From contig NZ_CP092333.1 of NCBI RefSeq assembly GCF_018595675.2, forward strand, positions 3,372,001-3,436,000: a stretch of DNA of 64,000 bases, given 5' to 3'. The stretch comes from Flavihumibacter fluvii (lineage in GTDB: Bacteria > Bacteroidota > Bacteroidia > Chitinophagales > Chitinophagaceae). Under the pieces are notes generated by a model. That model saw only the letters and a program-made list of their open reading frames with translations. It made no database searches and was not told the DNA's origin. The position numbers and the translations under genes are program-made. Positions 34,425 through 42,518 of this stretch are shown here, piece by piece (position 1 is the first letter of the stretch; each line of letters opens with the position of its first letter).

Positions 34425-34451
34425 AACCGGCTATTGAAACCGGTTTTTTTT
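34425..34451 (+). terminator. Rho-independent terminator behind the NUMOD4 gene
   Basis: AACCGG and CCGGTT form a short stem around a 9-base loop, followed by eight T residues. It lies 70 bp behind the gene and after the REP-like element. Confidence 0.65.
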
Positions 34452-34473
34452 ATGCTAACAAAAAAAACAGCAG

Positions 34474-35142
34474 ATGCTGCAGACATCCACTTTAAGTTTC
34501 CTGAAATCGTTGAAAAAAAACAATAATAAACCGTGGTTCGATGAAAACCGAAAAAATTACGAAGCGGCAAAAAAGGATTTCGAAGGGTTGGTACAACAAG
34601 TGATTAACACCCATGGAAAAAACGATCCGGCTATTGCAAACCTGAAAGCAAAAGAATGTATGTTCAGGATCAACAGGGACGTCCGATTTGCCAAGGATAA
34701 ATCTCCCTACAAAACCAATTTCGGGGCAAGCATCAATGCCGGTGGAAAAAAATCAATGCGGGCAGGGTATTATATCCATATAGAGCCCGGACAAAGTTTT
34801 GTTGGTGGTGGTTTATACATGCCCCAACCGGCTGACCTAAAGAAAGTGAGGCAGGAAATTGATTATAACCTTGCTGAGTTCAAAGGCATCATTGACGGGA
34901 AAAAGTTCAAAACGATCTTTGGCGGATTATCCAATGATCCGGAGCTCAAAATCACCAGGGTTCCACAAGGATTTGAAAAAGATTCCCCGGCAGCAGATTA
35001 CTTAGTGTTTAAAAGTTTCATTGCGATGCAACCTGTTTCAGATACCGCAATCACAGAAAAAAAAGTGATCCAAACTATTGTAACTGCCTTTGCTGCGCTG
35101 CAGCCATTGCTTGGTTTCCTGAACAGAAATATTGAAGAATAA
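34474..35142 (+). CDS. DUF2461 / TIGR02453 family protein
   Basis: A 222-residue protein of a widespread family of unknown role. The diagnostic parts are present: LSFLKSLKKNNNKPWFDENRKNYEAAKKDFEGLV at the start, then MFRINRDVRFAKDKSPYKTNFGASINAGGKKS and the GYYIHIEPGQSFVGGGLYMP strand. It has no signal peptide and no known catalytic site. It follows the terminator of the NUMOD4 gene. Confidence 0.92.
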   Translation: MLQTSTLSFLKSLKKNNNKPWFDENRKNYEAAKKDFEGLVQQVINTHGKNDPAIANLKAKECMFRINRDVRFAKDKSPYKTNFGASINAGGKKSMRAGYYIHIEPGQSFVGGGLYMPQPADLKKVRQEIDYNLAEFKGIIDGKKFKTIFGGLSNDPELKITRVPQGFEKDSPAADYLVFKSFIAMQPVSDTAITEKKVIQTIVTAFAALQPLLGFLNRNIEE

Positions 35143-35151
35143 CCAATTATC

Positions 35152-36852
35152 ATGAAAATATGCTTACTGATGGTCTGCTGCCTGCTGGCAAATACATTAC
35201 CTGCACAAAATATACGGGTGAATATTTCTGCTGCAAAAGCGCAACAGGTTTATGATGGCCGCCTTTTGCTATTGGTTGCAAAAAATAACAACACTGAACC
35301 ACGTTTCCAGATAAGCGATGGACCTGCGACGCAACTAGTATTCGGGATGGATGTAGATAACTGGAAAAAAGGCACTCCACTGCAAATGGACCCGCAATCA
35401 TTCGGGTATCCTATCCGGCAGATCAGCGAGATCCCTGAAGGCGATTATTATGTACAGGCATTACTGCATGTTTATGAGACATTTAAAAGAAAAGATGGCA
35501 GTACGGTCAAGCTGCCCATGGACCGTGGTGAAGGTCAGCATTGGAATATTGCACCGGGAAACCTGTATTCGAAACCTGTAAAACTGCACATTTCAAAAAA
35601 CCTGAAAACCACTTTTCAACTTGACCAGGTAATTGCCCCAATTCCTGAACCTGCAGACACAAGATATATTAAACATATAAAGATCCAAAGCAAGCTGCTT
35701 ACAGAATTTTGGGGACGTCCAATGTTCCTGGGAGCACATATTCTGCTGCCCGAAGGTTGGGATTCCCATCCTGACGTCAAATATCCGTTGGCTATCATGC
35801 ACGGCCACTTCCCGGAAGATTTCGCCGGATTCAGAACAAGCCCGCCAGACGAAAACCTTATTCCAGATACTGTTGAAAGATTCAACCTTATCGGCTATAA
35901 CCGCATTGTACAACAAGAAGCCTATGATTTTTACAAACAGTGGACCGGACCACATTTTCCAAGGGTCATTGCTATTGAAATACAACATGCCAATCCATTT
36001 TATGATGATTCCTATGCAGTAAATTCAGCCAACCTTGGTCCATATGGTGATGCCATTACCTATGAGCTCATCCCGGAAATAGAAAAAAGGTTTAGGGGTA
36101 TAGGAAAAGGCTGGGCAAGATTTATGTACGGTGGATCCACTGGCGGATGGGAAGTACTTGCCGCGCAGGTATTTTATCCCGATGAGTACAATGGCTGCTA
36201 TGCTGCTTGTCCGGATCCAATTGACTTCAACCATTACATGACAGTAAATATATACAAAGACAAAAATGCCTACCGCCTGGAAAGTGACTTCAAGCCAACG
36301 CTTCGCCCGGGTCACCGTGACTACCTGGGGCATATCAGTGCTACGATTGAAGATAACAACCATCGTGAGTATGCGCTTGGTTCCAAAAGCCGCAGTGGTG
36401 ACCAGTTCGATATCTGGGAAGCTGTATTTTCACCAATAGGCAAAGATGGTTACCCTGAGCGCATCTGGGATAAGGTAACCGGCCAGATCAACCCGGTTAT
36501 TGCTGATTACTGGAAAGAACATTATGATCTAACGAATATCATCAAGCGCGATTGGAATAAGATCGGGGAAAAACTTGCCGGTAAAATCCATATTTATGTT
36601 GGAGACATGGATAACTACTACCTCAACAATGCAGTGTATACGGCAGAGGATATGCTGAAGAAATTAACCGGTCCGGCTTGTGGCTGCGAAGTAGATTATG
36701 GCGACAGGGCCGAACATTGCTGGAACGGTGACCATAGCCAGCCGAATTATATCAGCCGGCTACGGTATCATTCCATGTTTATCAAAAAATGGGTCAGTGA
36801 AATACCCGCCAGGGCGCCTGCAGGAGCAGATACCAGTTCCTGGAGATATTAA
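35152..36852 (+). CDS. Exported alpha/beta-hydrolase (esterase-type)
   Basis: A 566-residue secreted protein. Signal peptide: ICLLMVCCLLANTLPA, cleaved before Gln. An N-terminal beta-rich domain of about 160 residues comes before the hydrolase fold (YPLAIMHGHFPEDF). The nucleophile is Ser329 in the elbow YGGSTGGWE. A late acidic residue (VGDMDNYYLNN) and His in AEHCWNGDHSQ are in good places for the other triad members. The substrate is unknown; esterase-family relatives act on acylated sugars or peptides. It lies 9 bp behind the DUF2461 gene. Confidence 0.75.
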   Translation: MKICLLMVCCLLANTLPAQNIRVNISAAKAQQVYDGRLLLLVAKNNNTEPRFQISDGPATQLVFGMDVDNWKKGTPLQMDPQSFGYPIRQISEIPEGDYYVQALLHVYETFKRKDGSTVKLPMDRGEGQHWNIAPGNLYSKPVKLHISKNLKTTFQLDQVIAPIPEPADTRYIKHIKIQSKLLTEFWGRPMFLGAHILLPEGWDSHPDVKYPLAIMHGHFPEDFAGFRTSPPDENLIPDTVERFNLIGYNRIVQQEAYDFYKQWTGPHFPRVIAIEIQHANPFYDDSYAVNSANLGPYGDAITYELIPEIEKRFRGIGKGWARFMYGGSTGGWEVLAAQVFYPDEYNGCYAACPDPIDFNHYMTVNIYKDKNAYRLESDFKPTLRPGHRDYLGHISATIEDNNHREYALGSKSRSGDQFDIWEAVFSPIGKDGYPERIWDKVTGQINPVIADYWKEHYDLTNIIKRDWNKIGEKLAGKIHIYVGDMDNYYLNNAVYTAEDMLKKLTGPACGCEVDYGDRAEHCWNGDHSQPNYISRLRYHSMFIKKWVSEIPARAPAGADTSSWRY

Positions 36853-36853
36853 A

Positions 36854-37846
36854 TTACCCTAATAGTCCTTGTTGCAGGAGATATTCCGCAATCTGTACAG
36901 CATTTGTTGCAGCACCTTTGCGAAGGTTATCACTTACGATCCACATATTAAGTGTATTGGGTTGAGACTCATCACGACGCAAACGGCCAACAAAAACCTC
37001 ATCCCTTTCATGTGCATCTTTAGGCATCGGATACTTAGCATTGGCCGGATCATCAACTACAACAACGCCTGGAGCTGAAGCAAGTAAAGACCGTACTTCA
37101 TCAAGGTCAAAATCATTGGCGAACTCTACATTTACGCTTTCGCTGTGCCCGCCCATCACCGGAATACGAACCGTAGTTGCAGTAACCCTGATGCTATCGT
37201 CGCGCATGATCTTCTTAGTCTCATTCACCATTTTCATTTCTTCCTTCGTGTAACCGTTATCGAGGAATACATCGATCTGTGGAATGGCATTCATATCAAT
37301 CTGGTATCTGTACGCCATTTCGCCTTCAACCCCCTGCCGCTCATTCATCAGTTGGGTCACGGCTTTAACACCCGTTCCGGTAACGCTTTGGTAGGTAGAT
37401 ACAACCAGCCTTTTAATCTTGTATTTTTTATGCAATGGATTCAGCGCCACCACCATCTGGATGGTAGAACAGTTTGGGTTGGCAATTACTTTATCGCTTC
37501 CGGTAAGGGCATCGGCATTGATCTCAGGGACTACCAGCTTTTTGGTTGGGTCCATCCGCCAGGCAGATGAATTGTCGATGACGGTGATACCGGCTTCCGC
37601 AAACTTAGGGGCCCACTCCAGGGAAGTGCCGCCACCTGCTGAAAACAAAGCCACAGCAGGTTTCGCAGCGATAGCATCGGTCATGCTCACCACCTTGTAT
37701 TTCTTACCCTTGTATTCCACTTCTTTACCAACAGATTTTTCAGAGGCGACTGGAATCAGTTCTGTAACCGGAAAATTACGTTCGGCCAGGACCTGTAACA
37801 TTTTGGTGCCAACTAACCCGGTAGCACCTACAACTGCGACTTTCAT
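36854..37846 (-). CDS. asd: Aspartate-semialdehyde dehydrogenase
   Basis: A 330-residue NADP enzyme that makes aspartate semialdehyde, the branch point to lysine, threonine, methionine and isoleucine. The motifs are VAVVGATGLVGTKMLQVL at the start, FSAGGGTSLEWAPKF, the catalytic cysteine in NPNCSTIQMVVALNPLH, and the VMGGHSESVNVEF substrate histidine region. The length fits. It is a single-gene unit with an unusual 5' leader that holds a short peptide gene and a terminator (see 37870-37990). Confidence 0.96.
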   Translation of the reverse strand: MKVAVVGATGLVGTKMLQVLAERNFPVTELIPVASEKSVGKEVEYKGKKYKVVSMTDAIAAKPAVALFSAGGGTSLEWAPKFAEAGITVIDNSSAWRMDPTKKLVVPEINADALTGSDKVIANPNCSTIQMVVALNPLHKKYKIKRLVVSTYQSVTGTGVKAVTQLMNERQGVEGEMAYRYQIDMNAIPQIDVFLDNGYTKEEMKMVNETKKIMRDDSIRVTATTVRIPVMGGHSESVNVEFANDFDLDEVRSLLASAPGVVVVDDPANAKYPMPKDAHERDEVFVGRLRRDESQPNTLNMWIVSDNLRKGAATNAVQIAEYLLQQGLLG

Positions 37847-37869
37847 GTTCGATTGCTTGCTTTTGGTTT

Positions 37870-37899
37870 AAAAAAAAGCCTCCCCGTTTGGGAAGGCTT
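37870..37899 (-). terminator. Intrinsic terminator in the asd leader (attenuator hairpin)
   Basis: On the minus strand AGCCTTCCC pairs with GGGGAGGCT (one U.G) around a 4-base loop and is followed by eight T. It ends only 23 bases before the asd ATG. No other gene on this strand ends here, as the next gene upstream runs the other way, so its only transcript is the asd one. The stem is perfect only in the minus-strand RNA (a C.A mismatch on the plus strand). Confidence 0.85.
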
Positions 37900-37927
37900 G
37901 AGTCTATTTTGTGAACATACACTACAA

Positions 37928-37990
37928 TTACACACCTTCCTGGTTCGGGAGCTGTTTCTTAATCTTAGTTGTATGTTTCATCATTGTCAT
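37928..37990 (-). CDS. Candidate leader peptide of the asd attenuator
   Basis: A 20-codon open frame that starts with the codons for MTMMKHTTKIKK. Of these first 12 residues, three are Met, three Thr, four Lys and one Ile, all amino acids derived from the Asd product; only His6 is not. It starts about 35 bases behind a TATATTTG promoter element and ends 28 bases before the terminator stem. Its last codons hold GGAAGG, complementary to CCTTCC in the terminator's 5' arm. It has no other features of a working protein. Confidence 0.65.
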   Translation of the reverse strand: MTMMKHTTKIKKQLPNQEGV

Positions 37991-38024
37991 GGAGTGCGAA
38001 TTTAAGCTGCAGGGTTTTTTCACC

Positions 38025-38032
38025 CAAATATA
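38025..38032 (-). promoter_or_regulatory. -7 promoter element TATATTTG for the asd leader
   Basis: A TAnnTTTG match on the minus strand with a TTTTTG about 17 bp upstream of it. It puts the transcript start near 38019, about 30 bases before the leader peptide. It overlaps the oppositely directed element at 38031-38038 by two bases. Confidence 0.6.
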
Positions 38033-38038
38033 ATTTTG
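38031..38038 (+). promoter_or_regulatory. -7 promoter element TAATTTTG for the lamin-tail gene
   Basis: A TAnnTTTG match on the plus strand, 38 bp before ATG 38077. No clear -33 element is seen. Confidence 0.5.
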
Positions 38039-38076
38039 CTATTGTCCTGCAAAAAGATGTTGATTAGTTTCAACCC

Positions 38077-39768
38077 ATGTTGAGAAAATGCCTGTTGACC
38101 ATAGTTTTATTTTCGGCTGTAACCCTTTCAGCACAAGCTTTTCAGGTGGCCATCACTGAACTGATGCCCGACCCTGAACCAGCCATTTCCTTACCTCCGG
38201 AAGAATTTATTGAACTAACGAATGTTAGTGGCAAACCGATCGATATTTCAGGATGGCAGTTGTCAAATGGCCGGACAACCGCCAGATTACCTGACAGTGT
38301 ATTCCTTGCAGCCGACAGTATCCTGATCATTTGCAGCAGCCGTTCAGCAGATCAGTTTGCCCGGTTTGGAAGCACCCTTGGGGTAACGCACTTTCCTGCT
38401 TTATCCAATGAGGACGACACAATAGTACTAACGAACCTTACAGGTTTAGTGATTCATGCCGTGGCCTATTCCGGCAAATGGTACAGCCGGGAATGGCCAT
38501 CAGGCGGAAGAAGCCTCGAAATGATCCAGCTGCAAAATTCCTGCAGCCAGCAAAACAATTGGGGACCCAGTAAAGCCATTACCGGTGGTACGCCCGGGCA
38601 AGCAAACAGCCTGGCCAGTGAGCCAACAGAAGGCCATCGCTTCACACTTTTATATGCCTTCTGCAAAACCGATAGTGCGGTTGTATTGGTCTTTGACGAT
38701 GCGATCGATGCCGGATCAATCAGCCTCCCGGGTGCCATTCAAACTGATCCGGCTGTACAATTTAATTCAATGCACATTGAGGGCCAATTACATAACCAGT
38801 TAGTTTGTACACTCGCTAAACCCCTGGTCCCGCATCAATTGATTGAAATTAGCGCAGATGGCATTACCAGCTGCCTGCATCAGCCGACGGGTGGCATAAG
38901 GCGGGTGAAAGTTGGCCTCCCAGATCCGGATCCGGAAAAACTGGTCATCAATGAAATACTGTTTGACCCTCCCATAGATGGTGCAGATTACATGGAGTTC
39001 TATAATGCTTCTGATAAGGTGACCAACTTGCAGGACCTCCAGGTTGCAAACAGGAACAGTAGCCGCGAAATCGCCGGTAAAAAAACAATCAGTGCGGGGC
39101 CCAGGTATATATTCCCGGGTGAATACATCGCCATTACAACGGATCCGGATTGGCTCAGCAGGCAATACCTCGTGAAAGATCCTGCAAAGATCGTTACAGT
39201 GGAGGCGCTCCCCGCCTGGCCAAATGAACGGGGAAACGTATTACTCCTCACCACCGATAATTCCATCCTGGATGAATTGATGTATGCTGCTGACTGGCAT
39301 TTTGAACTACTTCGCAATAAAGAAGGTGTTGCATTGGAAAGAAAAGATCCGGGAGCGACCACACAGGATCCGTCGAACTGGCTTTCGGCAGCTACCCATG
39401 CAGGTTATGGTACTCCTGGATATAGCAATTCGCAGTTCATGGCTTTAGCCGGAACTGCACAAAATATTTGGCTGGAACCAGAATTATTCACCCCTAACAG
39501 TGATGGGTTGGATGATGTTTGCAAAATCAGTTACAGGTTCGATCAATCTGGTTTTGTTTTAACCACGAAGATATTTGACCGAAGCGGTATGCTTGTGCGA
39601 ACCCTCGTGAATAATGGACTCTGTGGCCTTCAGGGCTTTTTCCCCTGGGATGGAAAAGATGACAAAAAAAAACAGCTACCACCCAATGTTTACATTGTGG
39701 TAACTGAACTTTTTTCGATAGCCGGCAAAACCATGCGTTTCCGGCATGCCGTTACAATGGGCTATTAA
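38077..39768 (+). CDS. Secreted lamin-tail-domain protein with FlgD/T9SS-like C-terminal domain
   Basis: A 563-residue exported protein. Signal peptide: LLTIVLFSAVTLSAQA. It has two lamin-tail domains: one at about residues 24-160 (ITELMPDPEPAISLPPEEFIELTNVSGKPIDISGWQL) and one at about 290-420 (VINEILFDPPIDGADYMEFYNASDKVTNLQDLQV). The C-terminal part (about 465-563) begins LFTPNSDGLDDVCKISYRF and ends with an Ig-like fold (NGLCGLQGFFPWDGKDDKKKQLPPNVYIV). Such C-terminal domains occur on gliding/type IX-secreted proteins of Bacteroidota. It is likely on or outside the outer membrane; its partner is unknown. Confidence 0.82.
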   Translation: MLRKCLLTIVLFSAVTLSAQAFQVAITELMPDPEPAISLPPEEFIELTNVSGKPIDISGWQLSNGRTTARLPDSVFLAADSILIICSSRSADQFARFGSTLGVTHFPALSNEDDTIVLTNLTGLVIHAVAYSGKWYSREWPSGGRSLEMIQLQNSCSQQNNWGPSKAITGGTPGQANSLASEPTEGHRFTLLYAFCKTDSAVVLVFDDAIDAGSISLPGAIQTDPAVQFNSMHIEGQLHNQLVCTLAKPLVPHQLIEISADGITSCLHQPTGGIRRVKVGLPDPDPEKLVINEILFDPPIDGADYMEFYNASDKVTNLQDLQVANRNSSREIAGKKTISAGPRYIFPGEYIAITTDPDWLSRQYLVKDPAKIVTVEALPAWPNERGNVLLLTTDNSILDELMYAADWHFELLRNKEGVALERKDPGATTQDPSNWLSAATHAGYGTPGYSNSQFMALAGTAQNIWLEPELFTPNSDGLDDVCKISYRFDQSGFVLTTKIFDRSGMLVRTLVNNGLCGLQGFFPWDGKDDKKKQLPPNVYIVVTELFSIAGKTMRFRHAVTMGY

Positions 39769-40691
39769 TTCGTGAGACTGATATCAAAATTAACCAGGTC
39801 TACAAATTGCTGGATACGGTCTTCAATATCTGCCTGGGAAATTTCCTGCATCCGCGTGGTACCAAATTTTTCCACACAAAAGGAAGCCAGGGCAGACCCT
39901 TTAATAATGGCATTTTTCATATTCCCGAAAGAAATGTCCCTCGTAGCTGCGAGATGGCCAACGAATCCGCCTGCAAATGTATCACCGGCGCCAGTTGGAT
40001 CGAATACATCTTCCAGGGGTAAGGCTGGCGCAAAGAAAATCTTGTCATTATGAAACAGCAAAGCACCATGTTCACCCTTTTTAATAACCAGGTATTTGGG
40101 GCCCATTGTAAGGATCTCTTTGGCCGCTTTAACCAGCGAAAACTGACCGCTTAACTGGCGGGCCTCACTATCATTCACCATCAGGACGTCCACTTCTTTC
40201 AATACTTCTTCGAGGTCGGCCATAGCGGAATCCATCCAAAAATTCATGGTATCCATGACGATCAGTTTAGGCCTTTGTTTCATCTGCCTGATGACGCTAA
40301 GCTGCAGCTTAGGCATCAGGTTGCCCAGCATCAGGAATTCAGAATCCTGGTAAATTTCAGGTACTACAGGGTCAAATCCGGCCAAAACATTCAACTGGGT
40401 TTCGAGCGTATCCCGGGTATTCATGTCAAGGTGGTACTTTCCCGCCCAGAAAAAAGACTTTTCATCCTTTTTAACCTGGACGCCATTTAAATCAACGCCC
40501 CGGGCAGCCAGGGCATCAAGGTCTGCTTTGGGAAAATCATATCCAATTACAGAGATCTGGTTGATGGGGCGTACGAAATTTGAAGCGGCCAGGGCCAGGT
40601 AGGTAGCAGATCCGCCGATAATCCGGCCACTCTTCCCGAAAGGGGTTTCAATGGCATCGAAAGCCATAGTACCAACAACGATCAATGACAT
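39765..40691 (-). CDS. PfkB-family carbohydrate/nucleoside kinase
   Basis: A 308-residue ribokinase-like enzyme. It has an early GG motif (GKSGRIIGGSATYLALAASNF) and the C-terminal signature DPTGAGDTFAGGFVGHLA with the catalytic Asp. The start is ATG 40691 (MSLIVVGTMAFDAI); the frame stays open far upstream, but that part is antisense to the TetR gene and lacks protein character. The substrate may be adenosine or a sugar; the family pattern does not decide. It is divergent from the phenylacetate operon and has a 4-bp convergent overlap with the lamin-tail gene. Confidence 0.85.
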   Translation of the reverse strand: MSLIVVGTMAFDAIETPFGKSGRIIGGSATYLALAASNFVRPINQISVIGYDFPKADLDALAARGVDLNGVQVKKDEKSFFWAGKYHLDMNTRDTLETQLNVLAGFDPVVPEIYQDSEFLMLGNLMPKLQLSVIRQMKQRPKLIVMDTMNFWMDSAMADLEEVLKEVDVLMVNDSEARQLSGQFSLVKAAKEILTMGPKYLVIKKGEHGALLFHNDKIFFAPALPLEDVFDPTGAGDTFAGGFVGHLAATRDISFGNMKNAIIKGSALASFCVEKFGTTRMQEISQADIEDRIQQFVDLVNFDISLTN

Positions 40692-40765
40692 AATGCGGTA
40701 TAATTTGGCGCGAAAGTAGCCGAATTTTTCCGAATTCCCGGCGTTCGACGAGGCTTTGCGCTCTA

Positions 40766-40779
40766 CTAACTGCCGTTCG
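40766..40779. promoter_or_regulatory. Candidate PaaR-type operator at the tetR-paaE promoter
   Basis: CTAACTGCCGTTCG fits the inverted-repeat pattern CNAAC-N4-GTTNG reported for the phenylacetyl-CoA-responsive TetR repressor PaaR of Thermus. It lies between the expected -33 position and the -7 element at 40784, so a bound repressor would block the promoter. A second site with the same TACTAAC start is at 42473-42486. Confidence 0.6.
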
Positions 40780-40783
40780 TTTG

Positions 40784-40791
40784 TATATTTG
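40784..40791 (+). promoter_or_regulatory. -7 promoter element TATATTTG for the tetR-paa operon
   Basis: A TAnnTTTG match ending 6 bases before ATG 40798. It excludes an upstream in-frame ATG at 40756 as the main start. Confidence 0.6.
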
Positions 40792-40797
40792 GAGGTT

Positions 40798-41388
40798 ATG
40801 GCGAAGATCAAAAACAAAAATAACGGCACCAAGAAGGAGGTGATTGTAGAAGCCGCTACCCGGCTTTTCAGGGAAAAGGGTTTTAAAGCTGCATCAATGC
40901 GGGACCTGGCTGAAGCCGTTGGCGTGGAAGCCGCCAGTTTATACAACCATATCCAGTCGAAGGAAGAGTTATTACAGGAGATCTGCTTTAAGGTGGCCAA
41001 CGCTTTCAACCAGAGATGCGATGAGGTGGAAAGCAGCGACATTCCAACGATCAAAAAAGTGGAAGCCATGTTAAGGTTCCATATCAGGATGATGTTCGAC
41101 AACTATGAAATGGTGATCGTGGCGGACCGTGACTGGAAACATTTATCGGACCCCTATCTCTCTAATTTCCATAGCCAGCGGCGGATTTACCGTAAACGAC
41201 TGGCAGGAATTATTGAACGCGGTATAGAACAAAAGGAAATCAAACCGGTGGATGCCCCTACAGTAGTACTCATCATGCTGCATGCTGTTAATGGTATTGA
41301 AAGCTGGCACCGAAGTAAAGAAAAGATAAGTGCCAAACAGCTCGAAGAAAACATGGTGCTGATCATGATTGAAGGATTAAAAGCATAA
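40798..41388 (+). CDS. TetR family regulator, probable repressor of phenylacetate genes (PaaR-like)
   Basis: A 196-residue TetR protein. The DNA-binding part is KKEVIVEAATRLFREKGFKAASMRDLAEAVGVEAASLYNHIQSKEELLQEI; the rest is the helical ligand-binding and dimer domain. It is the first gene of the paa operon, 2 bp before paaE. In other phyla TetR-type PaaR proteins repress these genes and let go on binding phenylacetyl-CoA. That role here is inferred from location and from two matching operators (40766 and 42473). The start ATG 40798 is set by the promoter position. Confidence 0.85.
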   Translation: MAKIKNKNNGTKKEVIVEAATRLFREKGFKAASMRDLAEAVGVEAASLYNHIQSKEELLQEICFKVANAFNQRCDEVESSDIPTIKKVEAMLRFHIRMMFDNYEMVIVADRDWKHLSDPYLSNFHSQRRIYRKRLAGIIERGIEQKEIKPVDAPTVVLIMLHAVNGIESWHRSKEKISAKQLEENMVLIMIEGLKA

Positions 41389-41390
41389 GC

Positions 41391-42476
41391 ATGTCGATCC
41401 ATTTTCATTCGCTGGCCATCAGCGATATCCGCCAGGAAACCAGCGATTGCGTGTCGGTTGCATTTGAAATTCCTGACCAACTGAAGGATATTTTCAGGTT
41501 TCGTGAAGGACAAAATATCACTTTACGCACCATAATCAACGGGGAAGAAACCAGGCGCTCCTACTCCATCTGCAGTTCCCCGGCGGACCAGGAATTGAGG
41601 GTTGCAATAAAAGCGGTTGACCATGGCCGTTTTTCCAATTTCGCCAACAATAATCTTAAAAAAGGTGACCGGATCGATGTACTTCCGCCAACTGGCAAAT
41701 TCAACACAGAATTACAACCTTTGCTAAAGAAACAATACGTTGCATTTGCTGCCGGAAGCGGCATTACACCTATCATTTCAATCATAAAAACAGTCCTGGC
41801 CACTGAGCCAGACAGTGAATTTACCCTCGTTTATGGCAACCGCAACAGGGGTTCGATTATTTTCAGGGAAGCACTGGAAGCCCTCAAAAACAAATACATC
41901 ATCCGGTTCAGGATCATCCACATCTTAAGCAGGGAAGTGACGGATGCCTCCATAAATTACGGCCGGATAAATGCCGATAAATGCAGGCAATTACAGGAAG
42001 GATTGATCAACTGGCTGGAAACAGACCACTTTTTTTTGTGCGGGCCGGAAGACATGATCTTTTCTGTTCGCGATTTCCTGTTGGCGGCTGGTGTTGATGG
42101 TGCAAAAATTCATTTTGAACTATTTACGACGCCTGGACAAGAAAATTCAACTACACCATCGAAGGAGAAAATTATAGCCGGCACGGGTCCGCTTTCCAAC
42201 ATTACTGTAAAGCTCGATGGTATTGCATTCACTTTTGATCTTGGTTATAACAGCCAAAGCATTTTAGATGCAGCATTACAAAAGGGTGCAGACCTGCCTT
42301 ATGCCTGCAAAGGTGGCGTTTGCAGCACCTGCCGGGCAAAACTGGTGAGCGGGCAAGTAGATATGGACCAGAACTATGCGCTGGAACCTGAGGAGCTGGC
42401 GGCCGGGTTTATACTCACCTGCCAGTCGCATCCCAGGACACCCGCCGTGGTAGTAGATTTTGATGCCAAATACTAA
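41391..42476 (+). CDS. paaE: Phenylacetyl-CoA epoxidase, reductase subunit PaaE
   Basis: A 361-residue electron-transfer protein. An FAD-binding part comes first (RSYSICSSPADQELRVAIKAVDHGRFSNF). It is followed by an NADPH-binding part (VAFAAGSGITPIISIIKTVL, and HFFLCGPEDMIF) and a C-terminal plant-type 2Fe-2S domain with CKGGVCSTC and a last Cys in LTCQSHP. It passes electrons from NADPH to the PaaAC di-iron centre. In E. coli paaE is the last epoxidase gene; here it is the first, split from paaABCD by a promoter with its own operator. Confidence 0.95.
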   Translation: MSIHFHSLAISDIRQETSDCVSVAFEIPDQLKDIFRFREGQNITLRTIINGEETRRSYSICSSPADQELRVAIKAVDHGRFSNFANNNLKKGDRIDVLPPTGKFNTELQPLLKKQYVAFAAGSGITPIISIIKTVLATEPDSEFTLVYGNRNRGSIIFREALEALKNKYIIRFRIIHILSREVTDASINYGRINADKCRQLQEGLINWLETDHFFLCGPEDMIFSVRDFLLAAGVDGAKIHFELFTTPGQENSTTPSKEKIIAGTGPLSNITVKLDGIAFTFDLGYNSQSILDAALQKGADLPYACKGGVCSTCRAKLVSGQVDMDQNYALEPEELAAGFILTCQSHPRTPAVVVDFDAKY

Positions 42477-42486
42477 CATATGTTAG
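42473..42486. promoter_or_regulatory. Candidate PaaR-type operator at the paaA promoter
   Basis: CTAACATATGTTAG is a perfect 14-bp palindrome that fits CNAAC-N4-GTTNG. It includes the paaE stop codon and overlaps the likely -33 position (42483-42486) of the promoter whose -7 element is TACATTTG at 42507. Confidence 0.65.
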
Positions 42487-42506
42487 CATAATAATGCCGT
42501 AATAAC

Positions 42507-42514
42507 TACATTTG
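42507..42514 (+). promoter_or_regulatory. -7 promoter element TACATTTG for paaA
   Basis: A TAnnTTTG match 4 bases before ATG 42519, so paaABCD could be read from an internal, leaderless promoter, controlled by the operator 20 bp upstream. Confidence 0.6.
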
Positions 42515-42518
42515 AACC

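Noticed and set aside
40692-41102. N-terminal extension of the PfkB kinase frame
   Set aside because: It is antisense to the start of the TetR gene and not similar to any kinase; ATG 40691 begins right at the conserved fold.
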